The notes beneath the pieces are model-generated. The model saw only the letters and a list, made by a program, of their open reading frames with translations, was not told where the DNA came from and ran no database searches. The translations under genes and the position numbers were made by a program. Below are positions 54,011-62,212 of a DNA stretch of 64,000 nucleotides, one piece after another. The DNA is taken from positions 496,001 through 560,000 of the forward strand of contig NZ_CP058579.1 of assembly GCF_013402875.1 (NCBI RefSeq), given 5' to 3'. The number at the start of each line of letters is the position of its first letter. The first letter of the stretch is position 1. The stretch comes from Halorarum salinum. GTDB taxonomy: Archaea; Halobacteriota; Halobacteria; Halobacteriales; Haloferacaceae.

Positions 54011-54862
54011 CTACAGCGCGTCCGCCACGACCGGCGCGACCGACACCGCGCTCGCCTCGCGCTCGACCGTGTCGGTTCCGAACACGCGCTCGACGCCCGC
54101 GGCCGCGAGCTTCGTCCGGGCGTTCCCGACCAGCATCGGGTGGACGCAGGCGGTGAACACGCGCTCCGGGCCGCGCTCGCGGAGCGCCGCCACGGCCTCG
54201 CTCATCGTCGACCCGGTGGCGATGATGTCGTCGACGACCACCACGTCCCGGCCCGCGGCGTCGGCGCCGCTCGGCCGCACGGTCACCTCGCCGGTCCCGT
54301 GGTCGCGCTCCTTCTCGAAGTGGTCGACCGTCCCCCGGCCGTAGGCGTCGCGGGTCGTCCCGGCGACGCCCTCGGCGCTCGCGTCCGGCCCGAGGAACAG
54401 GGGGTCGACGAGGTCGTCCGGCAGGGGGTCGGCCAGCAGCCGCGCGGCGTCGACCACGACCGTCCCGACCTCGAAGAAGTCGGCCACGCCGGCCTCGTGG
54501 GGGTTGACGAGCACGACCCGGTCGGCCCCGGTCGAGACGGCGCGGGCGACCGCGCGCGCGGACACCGGCTCGCCGGGCTCGAACGCCCGGTCCTGCCGCG
54601 CGTAGCCCATGTACGGCAGCACCGTCGTCACGGTCCCGGCGCCCGCCTCCCGGACCGCGTCCTGGAGCTGGAGCAGCTCCACCAGCGCGTCGTTCGAGAC
54701 GGTCGCGGCGACGACGACGGCCCCCTCGCCCGCGAAGTCGGGCACCGAGGCGCACTCCTCGCCGTCGGGGAAGACGCGGTACTCCGGCGTCGCGAGCGGC
54801 CGGCCCGTCTCGGCGGCGAGCGCGGCCGCGAGCGACTGCGAGGCGGACCCGGGTACGAACAT
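54011..54862 (-). CDS. prs: Ribose-phosphate pyrophosphokinase (PRPP synthetase)
   Basis: A 283-residue enzyme, which makes PRPP from ribose-5-phosphate and ATP. It begins MFVPGSASQSLAAALAAETGRPL. The flexible ATP loop region, LPYMGYARQDRAFEPGEPVSARAVARAV, follows. The PRPP-binding motif is DVVVVDDIIATGSTMSEAVAALRE near residues 205 to 228. It is shorter than bacterial Prs, as in archaea. The start ATG at 54862 has a TTGTACC box on the minus strand at about 54881 to 54892. PRPP feeds nucleotide and NAD synthesis. Confidence 0.95.
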   Translation of the reverse strand: MFVPGSASQSLAAALAAETGRPLATPEYRVFPDGEECASVPDFAGEGAVVVAATVSNDALVELLQLQDAVREAGAGTVTTVLPYMGYARQDRAFEPGEPVSARAVARAVSTGADRVVLVNPHEAGVADFFEVGTVVVDAARLLADPLPDDLVDPLFLGPDASAEGVAGTTRDAYGRGTVDHFEKERDHGTGEVTVRPSGADAAGRDVVVVDDIIATGSTMSEAVAALRERGPERVFTACVHPMLVGNARTKLAAAGVERVFGTDTVEREASAVSVAPVVADAL

Positions 54863-54931
54863 ACGCGGGAGTAACCGCCCCGAGGTACAAACCGGTTCCT
54901 ACTCGGCACCGCACGGCGCCGGGCTCCCGCC

Positions 54932-55747
54932 TCACTCCGCGCCGGGGAGGACGACCGCCGAGGCGTCCGGCACGCCGAGGTGGCGCCCCCGCCAGTCGCC
55001 GTCGCGGTTCACCCGCAACTCCCCGTCGCCGGCGACAGCCACCGCCAGCTCGGCGTCGACCGCGACGTCCACGACGCCGGCCACCGCGTGCTCGGTCCAC
55101 TCGACGCCCTCGTCGGTCCGCTCGTACACCGCCCCGCCGGTCGCCGCGACCGCCCGTTCGCCGGCCGGGTCGGTCGCCACGGCGCGGAACCCGCCGGACA
55201 GGTCCCGCATCCAGCCGTTCCCGAGGGTGTAGAGCCCGTCCCCGGTCACGGCCAGCGGGACGCCGCCGGCGGCCACGTCGCAGGCGTCGTCGAGCCCGAC
55301 GTGCTCGAGGTCGCCCCCGCGAACGCGGTGGACGCCGTCCGCGGCCGCGACGAGCGGGCCGGACAGCCGTCGCGGCCCGTCGACCCGGCCGAGTTCCTCC
55401 CAGCCGGCCTCGTCCCCGCCCGGCGAGCCGTCCGCGTCGCCGCGAAGCCGCGAGACGGTCCCGTCGGGTGCGGCCGCGAGGGTCGCGTCGCCGTCGACGC
55501 CGACGGCGACCGCGGGGCCGTGACCGGTCGGCTCGAACGTCCCGACGAGGACGTCCTCGTCGGTCGCGACCGCGAGCGCCCCGCCGTCGTTCGCGAGGTC
55601 GTGGGCGGTACAGCGGTGCTCGATGCCGAACTCGCCCACGATGTCCCCGGAGACGCTGGCGGCGACGACGCCGATGGGGGAGGCGACGAGCGCCGTCGTC
55701 GTCCCGGTCTTCGCGTCGTAGACGCGCTTCTCGTCGATGGTGGGCAT
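54932..55747 (-). CDS. Beta-propeller-like protein of unknown function
   Basis: A 271-residue protein made of repeated short strands with G-D-G patterns: VAVGVDGDATLAAAPDGTVSRL, then VAAADGVHRVRGGDLEHVGLDD, LAVTGDGLYTLGNGWMRDLSGGF, and VAVAGDGELRVNRDGDW. This fits a beta-propeller. Haloarchaeal genomes keep a protein like this beside prs, which is annotated from memory as HVO_0234 family. No catalytic residues are evident. It is likely to be part of a complex or a ligand-binding protein. Confidence 0.75.
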   Translation of the reverse strand: MPTIDEKRVYDAKTGTTTALVASPIGVVAASVSGDIVGEFGIEHRCTAHDLANDGGALAVATDEDVLVGTFEPTGHGPAVAVGVDGDATLAAAPDGTVSRLRGDADGSPGGDEAGWEELGRVDGPRRLSGPLVAAADGVHRVRGGDLEHVGLDDACDVAAGGVPLAVTGDGLYTLGNGWMRDLSGGFRAVATDPAGERAVAATGGAVYERTDEGVEWTEHAVAGVVDVAVDAELAVAVAGDGELRVNRDGDWRGRHLGVPDASAVVLPGAE

Positions 55748-55958
55748 GCTTCCTGCCGGACGCTACCGCGTGGCGGCCGATAAACGGTCCGGGTCCGGTC
55801 CCGCCGGTCCGGCATCGGCCCGGAACTCGCTCCGATCGCCGCGGAGGCTCCCGCGGTCGCCACCTCGGGGGTTCCGATCGGGCGTCGCCGCCGGCGAACG
55901 GGCCCGCCTTGTACTGGCAGGCAGTCACCTCTTGCTCGGCGTCCCCCGACTGGCGACC
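55748..55958. other. Intergenic region
   Basis: These 211 bases lie between divergent genes. A GC-rich stretch has no strong stem; a TTGTACTG-like run at about 55909 to 55916 may be part of the next gene's promoter. No gene is seen here. Confidence 0.35.
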
Positions 55959-56183
55959 GTGCGAAAGACAGCCGACGACCTCCCGATCGGGAAGTTCGAC
56001 ACGATGACGCGCCTGAACCTCGTCTCCATCCTGATCCAGGCCGGGAACGCGCTCCGGAAGGGGAACCGGAGACAGGCGGCGCTGCTGTTCGGCGCCGCGA
56101 CCATCGCCCCGCGATACAGGCTGGCCTCCTACGTCGTGCAGGGCGGGATCACCCTCAACAACCTCCGGAAGCGGCTTCGCTGA
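55959..56183 (+). CDS. Small conserved-looking protein
   Basis: A 74-residue basic protein that begins VRKTADDLPIGKFDTMTRLNLVSILIQ. It continues with a helical middle (GNALRKGNRRQAALLFGAATIAPRYRLASYVVQ) and ends LNNLRKRLR. The frame stays open upstream, but that sequence has no protein-like character, so GTG at 55959 is chosen. It could bind membrane or nucleic acid, but nothing is recognised. Confidence 0.6.
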   Translation: MRKTADDLPIGKFDTMTRLNLVSILIQAGNALRKGNRRQAALLFGAATIAPRYRLASYVVQGGITLNNLRKRLR

Positions 56184-56248
56184 CGCCGCCGAACGGGCGA
56201 GGTCGAACCGACGCGGGATCGAAGGAGCCGGGGCCGGAAACGACGTCC

Positions 56249-56848
56249 CTACTCGTACTCGTCGGAGATCTCCCTGGAGCGGCGGTACCGCTCCCGGAGC
56301 CGGTAGCCGACGATCCCGCCGTCCGCGCCGAGCTGGATGGCGTACCGACCGAGGAGGTCCTCGGTGTCCGGGATCGCCGACCGCTCCAGCGCCTCGACGA
56401 CGACGAGCCACTCCTCGCCGTCCTCGCCGTCCCGCCGCTCGATCTCGATGATGCGGTCGAGCGGCGCGCCGACGACCTCGCCGGTCACCGACTCGATGCG
56501 CGCCCGGACGTCCATCACGCCCGAGAGGTCCCCGTCCCGGCCGGCGCTCGCGTCCGAATCGCCCGACTGCTCGTCGGTCGCCCCCTCGCTCTCCTCGCTC
56601 TCGTCTGCCGCCCCCTCCTCAGCTTCCGCCGCCTCCTCGTCGGTCCCCCCACCGGCGTCGCCCTCGTCGGTCTCTTCGTCCGCGTCGGCCTCGGCGGTCG
56701 GCTGGCCGCCGTCCGCGGACGTCTCGTCGACGGTTTCGTCCTCCGGGCCGTGTTGGTAACAGTAGCCGTCCTCGCCCGCCGGACGGGTGCATCGCTCGCC
56801 GTCCGCCGTGAGGGCACGACACTGTCGGGTGTCCTGTTTGGTCGCCAT
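56249..56848 (-). CDS. gvpO: Gas vesicle protein GvpO with N-terminal zinc motif
   Basis: A 199-residue protein. The C-terminal third matches GvpO: EEWLVVVEALERSAIPDTEDLLGRYAIQLGADG, then YRLRERYRRSREISDEY. The N terminus is CRALTADGERCTRPAGEDGYCYQHG (C-x8-C-x8-C-x2-H), a likely zinc site. A long acidic, low-complexity linker (about 36 to 105) joins them. Known Halobacterium GvpO is shorter and lacks the cysteines, as far as I remember. GvpO is needed for gas vesicle formation in Halobacterium. The gene lies 57 bases after gvpA on the same strand. Confidence 0.88.
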   Translation of the reverse strand: MATKQDTRQCRALTADGERCTRPAGEDGYCYQHGPEDETVDETSADGGQPTAEADADEETDEGDAGGGTDEEAAEAEEGAADESEESEGATDEQSGDSDASAGRDGDLSGVMDVRARIESVTGEVVGAPLDRIIEIERRDGEDGEEWLVVVEALERSAIPDTEDLLGRYAIQLGADGGIVGYRLRERYRRSREISDEYE

Positions 56849-56904
56849 CGTTCGTGTCTCTCCGATCAGTCGCTGGCTACTCGTTCAAACCGGAAGCCAC
56901 GCCG

Positions 56905-57162
56905 TCAGGCCTCCGGTGCGGTGACTTCGAGCTCCTGGAGGTCCTCCAGGTCGCCGGAGGCCTCCGCTTGTTCGAGTCTCGCCATTTCCGTCGCGTACTG
57001 GAGGAAGGTGTCGACCGACGCGACGACGACGCGTGCCTCGACCGTCAGTATCTCGATGCCGACCACCGAGACGCGGGCCCAGATGTCGATCACGATCCCC
57101 TTGTCGAGCACCCGATCGAGCACGTCGGCGAGGCTTGAGGTGTCCGGTCCAGTTTCTACCAT
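56905..57162 (-). CDS. gvpA: Major gas vesicle structural protein GvpA
   Basis: An 85-residue protein with the strict GvpA pattern: [51 protein letters not shown]. GvpA forms the ribbed shell of the gas vesicle, which gives buoyancy. An acidic tail ([19 protein letters not shown]) follows. The usual gvpC and gvpN are missing between gvpA and gvpO. A candidate promoter lies upstream (see the separate entry). The asparagine-synthetase-like genes upstream point the same way. Confidence 0.96.
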   Translation of the reverse strand: MVETGPDTSSLADVLDRVLDKGIVIDIWARVSVVGIEILTVEARVVVASVDTFLQYATEMARLEQAEASGDLEDLQELEVTAPEA

Positions 57163-57191
57163 GGGGCTGTCGGTAGTTCGGTCGCCTCCCG

Positions 57192-57204
57192 TTTAGGATT
57201 TGTT
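57192..57204 (-). promoter_or_regulatory. Candidate gvpA promoter box
   Basis: On the minus strand the run AAATCCTAAAC lies 30 to 42 bases before the gvpA ATG. It is the only AT-rich segment in the 170-base gap from the asparagine-synthetase-like gene to gvpA. The distance fits a TATA box with a short leader. There is no test of it here. Confidence 0.4.
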
Positions 57205-57332
57205 GCCGGCCATGGCAAGCAGCGCCGTCCGACGGCGCCGCCCGACGGCGTTCGGCGACCGGGAACGACGACGGGAGCCGGCGGGAGACGGGCGCACGGG
57301 GGAGCGGTCCGCGCGGGGAACCCGGACGTCGG

Positions 57333-59063
57333 TCACGGGTCCCGCTCGCGAACGGAGAGCCACCAGCGGAGGTCGTCGAGCCGCAACTTCAGCCGCGTCG
57401 GGAGCTCCCAGACCGCGGGGTCGTCGGGGAAGAGCTGGCGGTCGAGGTCGTACTTCTCGTAGACCGTGGTGCGGTCGGGCCAGGACGGCTCGACCGACTG
57501 GACAAGCGGGAGCTTCCGCCTCGCGAACCGTTCGGCCTGGCTGAGGATGTTCGACCGGCGCGGATGGCTGGGCGGTCGATGGCGGAAGATGGCGTCGTCG
57601 AGGTCGGCGAGCGCCTCGTGGACCGTCTCGGGGTGGCGGTGGGTCGGCGGCGTTCGGCGGTGCCACTCGAGGAGCTCGGTGTCGGCGGCGACGAACGCCT
57701 CGACGTAGTTGTCCGCGAGGTGGTGCCGGAACGAGAGCGTGGGCTGGTTGCGCACCATGAGGAGGTCCATCGCGTTGTGGACCGAGTCGGCACGGCGCTT
57801 GCTGGCCTCGAACTCGGCCCCGAGGGAGTCGGCGAGAAACGCGCCGGGGTCGCCGGGCGCGTCGTCGAGGTCGAGCCCGTGCTCGCGGAGCAGGTCGCCC
57901 GCGCAGTCGACGAGCCTGGCGCTCCCGTCGGGCAGGTAGCCGAGCGTGTCGAGCAGCGACGCCACCGGGTCGACGTCGGGGTCGACCGCCTGGAACGGCA
58001 CCTTCGTCCCGAACAGATCGGCGCCGTCCCGCTCGAGGAAGTACCCCTTCAGTAACGTGTCGTACAGCAGTCCGTGGTAGATCGTCTCCGCGTCGATGGC
58101 GTCGTCGTAGCCGGCGTGGTGGATGTGTAGCGACTCGCGCAACCCCTGCGAGTACAGGACCTTCCGGTCGTCGAGGTACCGCTCGTCGGGCGCCAGCACC
58201 TCGTGGGCGAGGCCGTACTGGGTCGCGAGCCGCTGGGCGACCGCCGCCTCCTGGGAGTCCGCCCAGCCGACCGTGTAGCTGTGGGAGATGTCCGGCACGC
58301 CTGCCAGTAACGAACGGGAGTCCTGGCCGGCCGAGAGCAGGATTCCCTTTCGGTCGGGGAACGAGCGCCGGCGCTGGATGGCTCGCCAGAGCCGCTCGGA
58401 TAGCTCGCTCACGTAGTCGAACTCCCGGGGATCGTAGACGAACCGCCGGAACTCACCCACGTCGTCCGCGGCGAGGTAGCCGTCGAACGGGATCCGTCGA
58501 ACCGGCTCGAACAGCGTCTTCTCCCCGAGCACCGTCCCCAGGTGGAGGAACTCGAACGGCGCCCGGCCGTCGATCGGGAGGGCGGCGGGGACGCCTACGA
58601 CCGTCGAGAGGTCGGTCCCGAAGGCCCGAACGCCGCCGGCGTCGACGTAGAAACACTCCCACGAGCGGACGGCGTCGGTCGCCACGAACGCCCGACCGTC
58701 GTACTCGAGGACCGCGACGTACGAGCCGTTGGCGACCGAGAGGCCGTCGCGCCCCGCCTCGACGTACGCCTCGTAGAGCTCCGCCGCCGGCCCGCCGTCG
58801 CCCGTGGCGTGGGCCTCCCCCCAGATGACGCAGAAGCCGTCCTCGTCCCGGTGGACGTCGGTCCGTCCGGGGTGGCCGATGTGGCCGTCGCGCACGCCGA
58901 CGGTCACCGTCTCGCCGGCGACGACGATGTCGAACTCCGCCTCGTCGCGGAGGCTACGGAAGGCGTCGACGTCGCCGAACACACCGAACAGCTCCTTGGC
59001 CATGTGGACGCCGCCGGGCGTCGGCGGCCCGGTGGACGTCGCGGCCTCCGCTTCGTATCTCAT
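57333..59063 (-). CDS. Asparagine-synthetase-like protein in gas vesicle locus (second)
   Basis: A 576-residue protein. The PP-loop is GILLSAGQDSRS at residues 240 to 251, and the N-terminal half keeps the class II amidotransferase shape (ANGSYVAVLEYDGRAFVATDAVRSWECFYVDAGG). Its start, MRYEAEAATSTGPPTPGG then MAKELFGVFGD, lacks the nucleophilic Cys2, so it has no glutaminase activity by sequence. It overlaps the stop of the preceding gene by four bases (ATGA), so it is translationally coupled. It lies 170 bases before gvpA. The substrate may be an amidated or aminoacylated product, but this is unknown. Confidence 0.82.
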   Translation of the reverse strand: MRYEAEAATSTGPPTPGGVHMAKELFGVFGDVDAFRSLRDEAEFDIVVAGETVTVGVRDGHIGHPGRTDVHRDEDGFCVIWGEAHATGDGGPAAELYEAYVEAGRDGLSVANGSYVAVLEYDGRAFVATDAVRSWECFYVDAGGVRAFGTDLSTVVGVPAALPIDGRAPFEFLHLGTVLGEKTLFEPVRRIPFDGYLAADDVGEFRRFVYDPREFDYVSELSERLWRAIQRRRSFPDRKGILLSAGQDSRSLLAGVPDISHSYTVGWADSQEAAVAQRLATQYGLAHEVLAPDERYLDDRKVLYSQGLRESLHIHHAGYDDAIDAETIYHGLLYDTLLKGYFLERDGADLFGTKVPFQAVDPDVDPVASLLDTLGYLPDGSARLVDCAGDLLREHGLDLDDAPGDPGAFLADSLGAEFEASKRRADSVHNAMDLLMVRNQPTLSFRHHLADNYVEAFVAADTELLEWHRRTPPTHRHPETVHEALADLDDAIFRHRPPSHPRRSNILSQAERFARRKLPLVQSVEPSWPDRTTVYEKYDLDRQLFPDDPAVWELPTRLKLRLDDLRWWLSVRERDP

Positions 59064-60937
59064 TGCCGTTCTCTCACGGCGTTCTCGCCGGTCAGTCGGG
59101 CGATCCGTTCGGTCACCGGCATCTCGAGGAACGTGATCAGCGAGTAGAGGTGCGGGGCGTTGCTCTCCCCGTCGAGGTGCGCCCGGTAGCACTCGAGGGC
59201 GCCCTCGCGGTCGAGGAACGGCAGCGCGTCGAGCACGTCCTCGCGCTCCTCCAGCGTCTCGGGAACGAACGAGCGCGCGCGGACGAGCTCCCCCCGCTTG
59301 GGCCAAGGGCCGTGGCCGAGGTGCGGTTTCGGTGGCGACTCGTCGACGAGGTGTTTCCGGCGGAAGCCGTTGATGTTCTTCCCGAGGAAGTCGACGAGGA
59401 ACGAGTGGTGGAGCGACATGCCGGTGCCGGCGTGAGGGATCTCGGCGAGCTCCGCGTCGAACTCCGCAACCGCTTGCTTGACAAGGTTCCGACGCAGCTG
59501 ATAGCGAATCGGCACCTGCTGCTGGAGGTCGAGCAGCCGGTTGTCGATGAACGGCGACCGGTAGGGGGCCAGCTGAATCAGGCTCCGCGAGAAGGCGGCA
59601 GCGCTCTTCGAGCTCATCGGGAAGAAGTAACCGTACATGAGGAGATCCCGGAGCGACCCGTAGTGGACGCCGTGGCTGACGATGCCGTCCTCGACCCGCC
59701 GGATGTTCTCCGACAGCACGTCCGTAACCGAGCGTGACGTCCGGAGGTACGGTACCGGCTCGTCGGCCTCCTCGGTTTGGGCGGCGACGTAGTCGTCGAC
59801 GGAGCCGATGGGCTTGTTGATCGGGAACGAGACGTTTCCGATCGTCCCGAGCGACACGCTCAACGTCGGGAGATGGTGAGCCGAGAACAGTATATCGGCG
59901 TTCAGCCCGGAGGCCAGCACGTCGACGTCGTCCGTGATCTCGTCCTCGAACTCCTGGAAGACCGCCTGGTCGAACCAACTGCTGAAGTTCAACAGCGGTG
60001 CGTTTCGCTCCAGCGCCCGCTGCTCGTACCCCTCGTCGCGCTTGAGGAGGTGAAACTCGTCGCCGCGTGCCTCGGCCGCTCGGCGCGCGGTGCGGGCCTC
60101 GCGGCTCATCCAGCCCGCGGTGTGGAACGCGGTGACGGGCTGGTCGATCGCAGCCTGCACCAGCCGCGAGTCACTCCCTCCCGACAGCAGGAGGCCGTAG
60201 TCGAGGTCGTCGTCCGTCCACTCCGAGAGCACCCGGTCGATCGTCTCGGTGAACTCCTCGAGGAGCTCCGAGAACGGCCGGTCCACGGGCTGGTACGAGG
60301 GCCGCCAGTAGCGGTCGACCGTCGGCGAGACGTCCTCGAGGTCGACGGTCGTCACGGCGCCCGGCTGGAACTCCTCGACGCCCTCGAGCGGCGTCTTCAC
60401 GCCGGGGACGCGTCGAAGCGTCAGGTACTCCTGGAGGTAGTCGAGGTCGAACCGCTCCGTGACCGCGGGGTGGTGGACCAGCGCCTGTGCGTTCGAGGCG
60501 AACACCAGGCTTCCGTCGCGACCCCGGGCGTGGTAGATCGGCCTGGTCGCCAGCCGGTCGGTCACGAACGAGACGGTCCCCGCGGCCCGGTCGTGGATCA
60601 CGAGCGCGAAGTCTCCGTTGAGCTCCGACACGAACGACGGCCCGTACTCGTCGTACCGGTCGGCACAGTAGGCGGCGCTCCCGTCCGGTGGGCCCCGCCG
60701 GGGCGCGTAGTCGTCACCGCTGCCGTGACCGTAGACGTCGCCCCACACCCACAGCACGACGTCCCCGTCGCCGGCCGTCGCGGGCTGGTCGCCGGCGAGC
60801 AACTCGTGGAACGACGCCGCCAGCGCGACGTCGCCGTCCTCGTATCGGCTCGCCCGCTCGTCGTCGCGCCAGCCGATCCACTCGACCATCGGGTCGACGT
60901 CGTACTCCCCTCCGACCTGGCCACAGATGCCTACCAT
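59060..60937 (-). CDS. Asparagine-synthetase-like protein in gas vesicle locus (first)
   Basis: A 625-residue protein. The N terminus is MVGICGQVGGEYDVDP, in which Cys is at position 5, not 2. The rest of the amidotransferase fold is well kept: SFVSELNGDFALVIHDRAAG and VTDRLATRPIYHARG. The PP-loop is LLLSGGSDSR at 249 to 258. A long C-terminal region (about 430 to 625) has helical segments such as SLRDLLMYGYFFPMSSK and an unusual closing part. Its stop overlaps the next gene's start. It is close to, and divergent from, gvpF, with a 391-base spacer between them. Confidence 0.85.
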   Translation of the reverse strand: MVGICGQVGGEYDVDPMVEWIGWRDDERASRYEDGDVALAASFHELLAGDQPATAGDGDVVLWVWGDVYGHGSGDDYAPRRGPPDGSAAYCADRYDEYGPSFVSELNGDFALVIHDRAAGTVSFVTDRLATRPIYHARGRDGSLVFASNAQALVHHPAVTERFDLDYLQEYLTLRRVPGVKTPLEGVEEFQPGAVTTVDLEDVSPTVDRYWRPSYQPVDRPFSELLEEFTETIDRVLSEWTDDDLDYGLLLSGGSDSRLVQAAIDQPVTAFHTAGWMSREARTARRAAEARGDEFHLLKRDEGYEQRALERNAPLLNFSSWFDQAVFQEFEDEITDDVDVLASGLNADILFSAHHLPTLSVSLGTIGNVSFPINKPIGSVDDYVAAQTEEADEPVPYLRTSRSVTDVLSENIRRVEDGIVSHGVHYGSLRDLLMYGYFFPMSSKSAAAFSRSLIQLAPYRSPFIDNRLLDLQQQVPIRYQLRRNLVKQAVAEFDAELAEIPHAGTGMSLHHSFLVDFLGKNINGFRRKHLVDESPPKPHLGHGPWPKRGELVRARSFVPETLEEREDVLDALPFLDREGALECYRAHLDGESNAPHLYSLITFLEMPVTERIARLTGENAVRERQ

Positions 60938-61328
60938 CGAGGAGTCCTCATGCGTCCCGTCGACGACCCTCCCGGTTCCGCCGTCGGCACTTCACGTGGT
61001 TCTCTCCTCCCCACATGCATACCATATCACACCGCCTCGCGTCCTTGTATGTGATGGCCTGGTATCAGAAGGACATCAGATGATTCGCTGTGGTCGCGTC
61101 GAACGTCGTCCCCGGGGCCCAACCACTTTACTGTCTTCCCGCCCTATGCGTCGAGGAAGACAAGTTCGACACGTGGTCGACACGATCGTGTCGACCAGCG
61201 ACAACGAACGGAACGAGGACTCCCGGCCGGCGATCGGCGACGACCGAGGCCCGTCACCGCGGCGCCGTCGACGAACGGCGGAACCCCACGCCGATGCAGG
61301 CCCGTGCACGTCCTCCCCGCATGACACC
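60938..61328. promoter_or_regulatory. Divergent gas vesicle regulatory region
   Basis: These 391 bases separate the leftward asparagine-synthetase-like pair from rightward gvpF. They include AT-richer segments (about 61010 to 61085), the inexact dyad ATACCATATCACAC and GTATGTGATGGCCTGGTAT around 61020 to 61070, and the perfect palindrome at 61174 to 61197. I see no reading frame of protein character. In Halobacterium this site would hold gvpD, gvpE and their promoters; here none of those genes is seen. Confidence 0.55.
61174..61197. promoter_or_regulatory. Perfect 24-base palindrome upstream of gvpF
   Basis: The left half is TGGTCGACACGA and the right half TCGTGTCGACCA, with no spacer. The TCGACACG unit also occurs once just left (61166 to 61173), so the area has two direct copies of it. 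It lies 132 bases before the gvpF start. It could be a dimer operator, a transcript hairpin or a terminator of an earlier transcript. Confidence 0.6.
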
Positions 61329-61958
61329 ATGTCGAGTTCCCAACTGTACCTGTACGGCGTCACGGAATCGACCGACATCCGGTTCGAGACCGACGCGGTC
61401 GGCGGTGCGACCGAGGTCAGGACCGTCACCCACGGTCCGCTCTCGGGCATCGTCTCCGACATCGACACGACCGAGCCCGAACGCACCGACGATGACGTCG
61501 AGGCTCACGACGAGGTGCTCCGGGAGGTGCTCACGGCCGAGGAGGACCGGACCGTCGTCCCGATGCGGTACGGGATGGCGTTCAAGAGCACGCGAACCCT
61601 CAAGAACCTCCTCCGGCAGGCCCGCCCGGTTCTCACGCGCTCGCTGCGCGACGTCGAGGGAACCGTCGAACTCGGCGTGAAGGTCGTCGAACGCGAGGAC
61701 GCGGACGTCGACCCGGAGGCGCTGGAGGCGGCGGCCGAACGCTTCGACGAGGTCAGCCGGAAGCGCCACGACGGCGACCTGTTCAGCGACAGGCTCCTCC
61801 TGAACCGGTCGTACCTCGTCGAGCGGGAGGACACCGACGCGTTCGACGACGCGGTCGAGTCGCTCCGCGAGGAGTACGGCGAGGACGTGATCGTCCAGTA
61901 CAGCGGCCCGTGGGCGCCGTACAACTTCGTCGACATCGAGATCGGGGTGGACCGATGA
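61329..61958 (+). CDS. gvpF: Gas vesicle protein GvpF/L
   Basis: A 209-residue GvpF/L-family protein. It begins MSSSQLYLYGVTESTDIRF, then SGIVSDIDTTEPERTDDD, DEVLREVLTAEEDRTVVPMRYGMAF, and the C-terminal signature VIVQYSGPWAPYNFVDIEIG. GvpF is an accessory protein needed early in gas vesicle assembly; it contacts GvpA. It is first in a run with gvpG, H, I-like and J. The ATG at 61329 is chosen because the upstream frame is not protein-like. The stop overlaps gvpG (ATGA). Confidence 0.92.
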   Translation: MSSSQLYLYGVTESTDIRFETDAVGGATEVRTVTHGPLSGIVSDIDTTEPERTDDDVEAHDEVLREVLTAEEDRTVVPMRYGMAFKSTRTLKNLLRQARPVLTRSLRDVEGTVELGVKVVEREDADVDPEALEAAAERFDEVSRKRHDGDLFSDRLLLNRSYLVEREDTDAFDDAVESLREEYGEDVIVQYSGPWAPYNFVDIEIGVDR

Positions 61959-62212
61959 CGTTCCTCCTCGACGACCTCCTGTTGGGGCCGTTCGTGACGA
62001 TACTCGACGTGCTACACGCGGTGGCCATCGAGGAACTGTACGACGTGGAGGGGATCCGGGACGACCTGAAGGAGAACCAGTTGCTGTACGAACTCGGCGA
62101 GCGCCCGCAGGCGGAGTACGAGCGGCGCAAGGCCGAACTGGAGGCGGAACTCGACGCGGCCGAGGCGGCCCGCGAACAGCTGCGGAACAAGCAGGTGGAG
62201 GTGCAGGGATGA
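61955..62212 (+). CDS. gvpG: Gas vesicle protein GvpG
   Basis: An 85-residue protein that begins MTFLLDDLLLGPFVTILDVLHAVAIEELYDVEGI. A charged coiled-coil end follows (PQAEYERRKAELEAELDAAEAAREQLRNK). This is the GvpG pattern and size. It overlaps gvpF by four bases and gvpH by four bases. GvpG is an accessory protein that binds GvpF in Halobacterium. Confidence 0.9.
   Translation: MTFLLDDLLLGPFVTILDVLHAVAIEELYDVEGIRDDLKENQLLYELGERPQAEYERRKAELEAELDAAEAAREQLRNKQVEVQG

Noticed and set aside
53772-56411. Minus-strand frame of 879 codons over prs and the propeller gene
   Set aside because: It is an Arg-rich alternate frame of real minus-strand genes (prs, beta-propeller) and lacks any motif.
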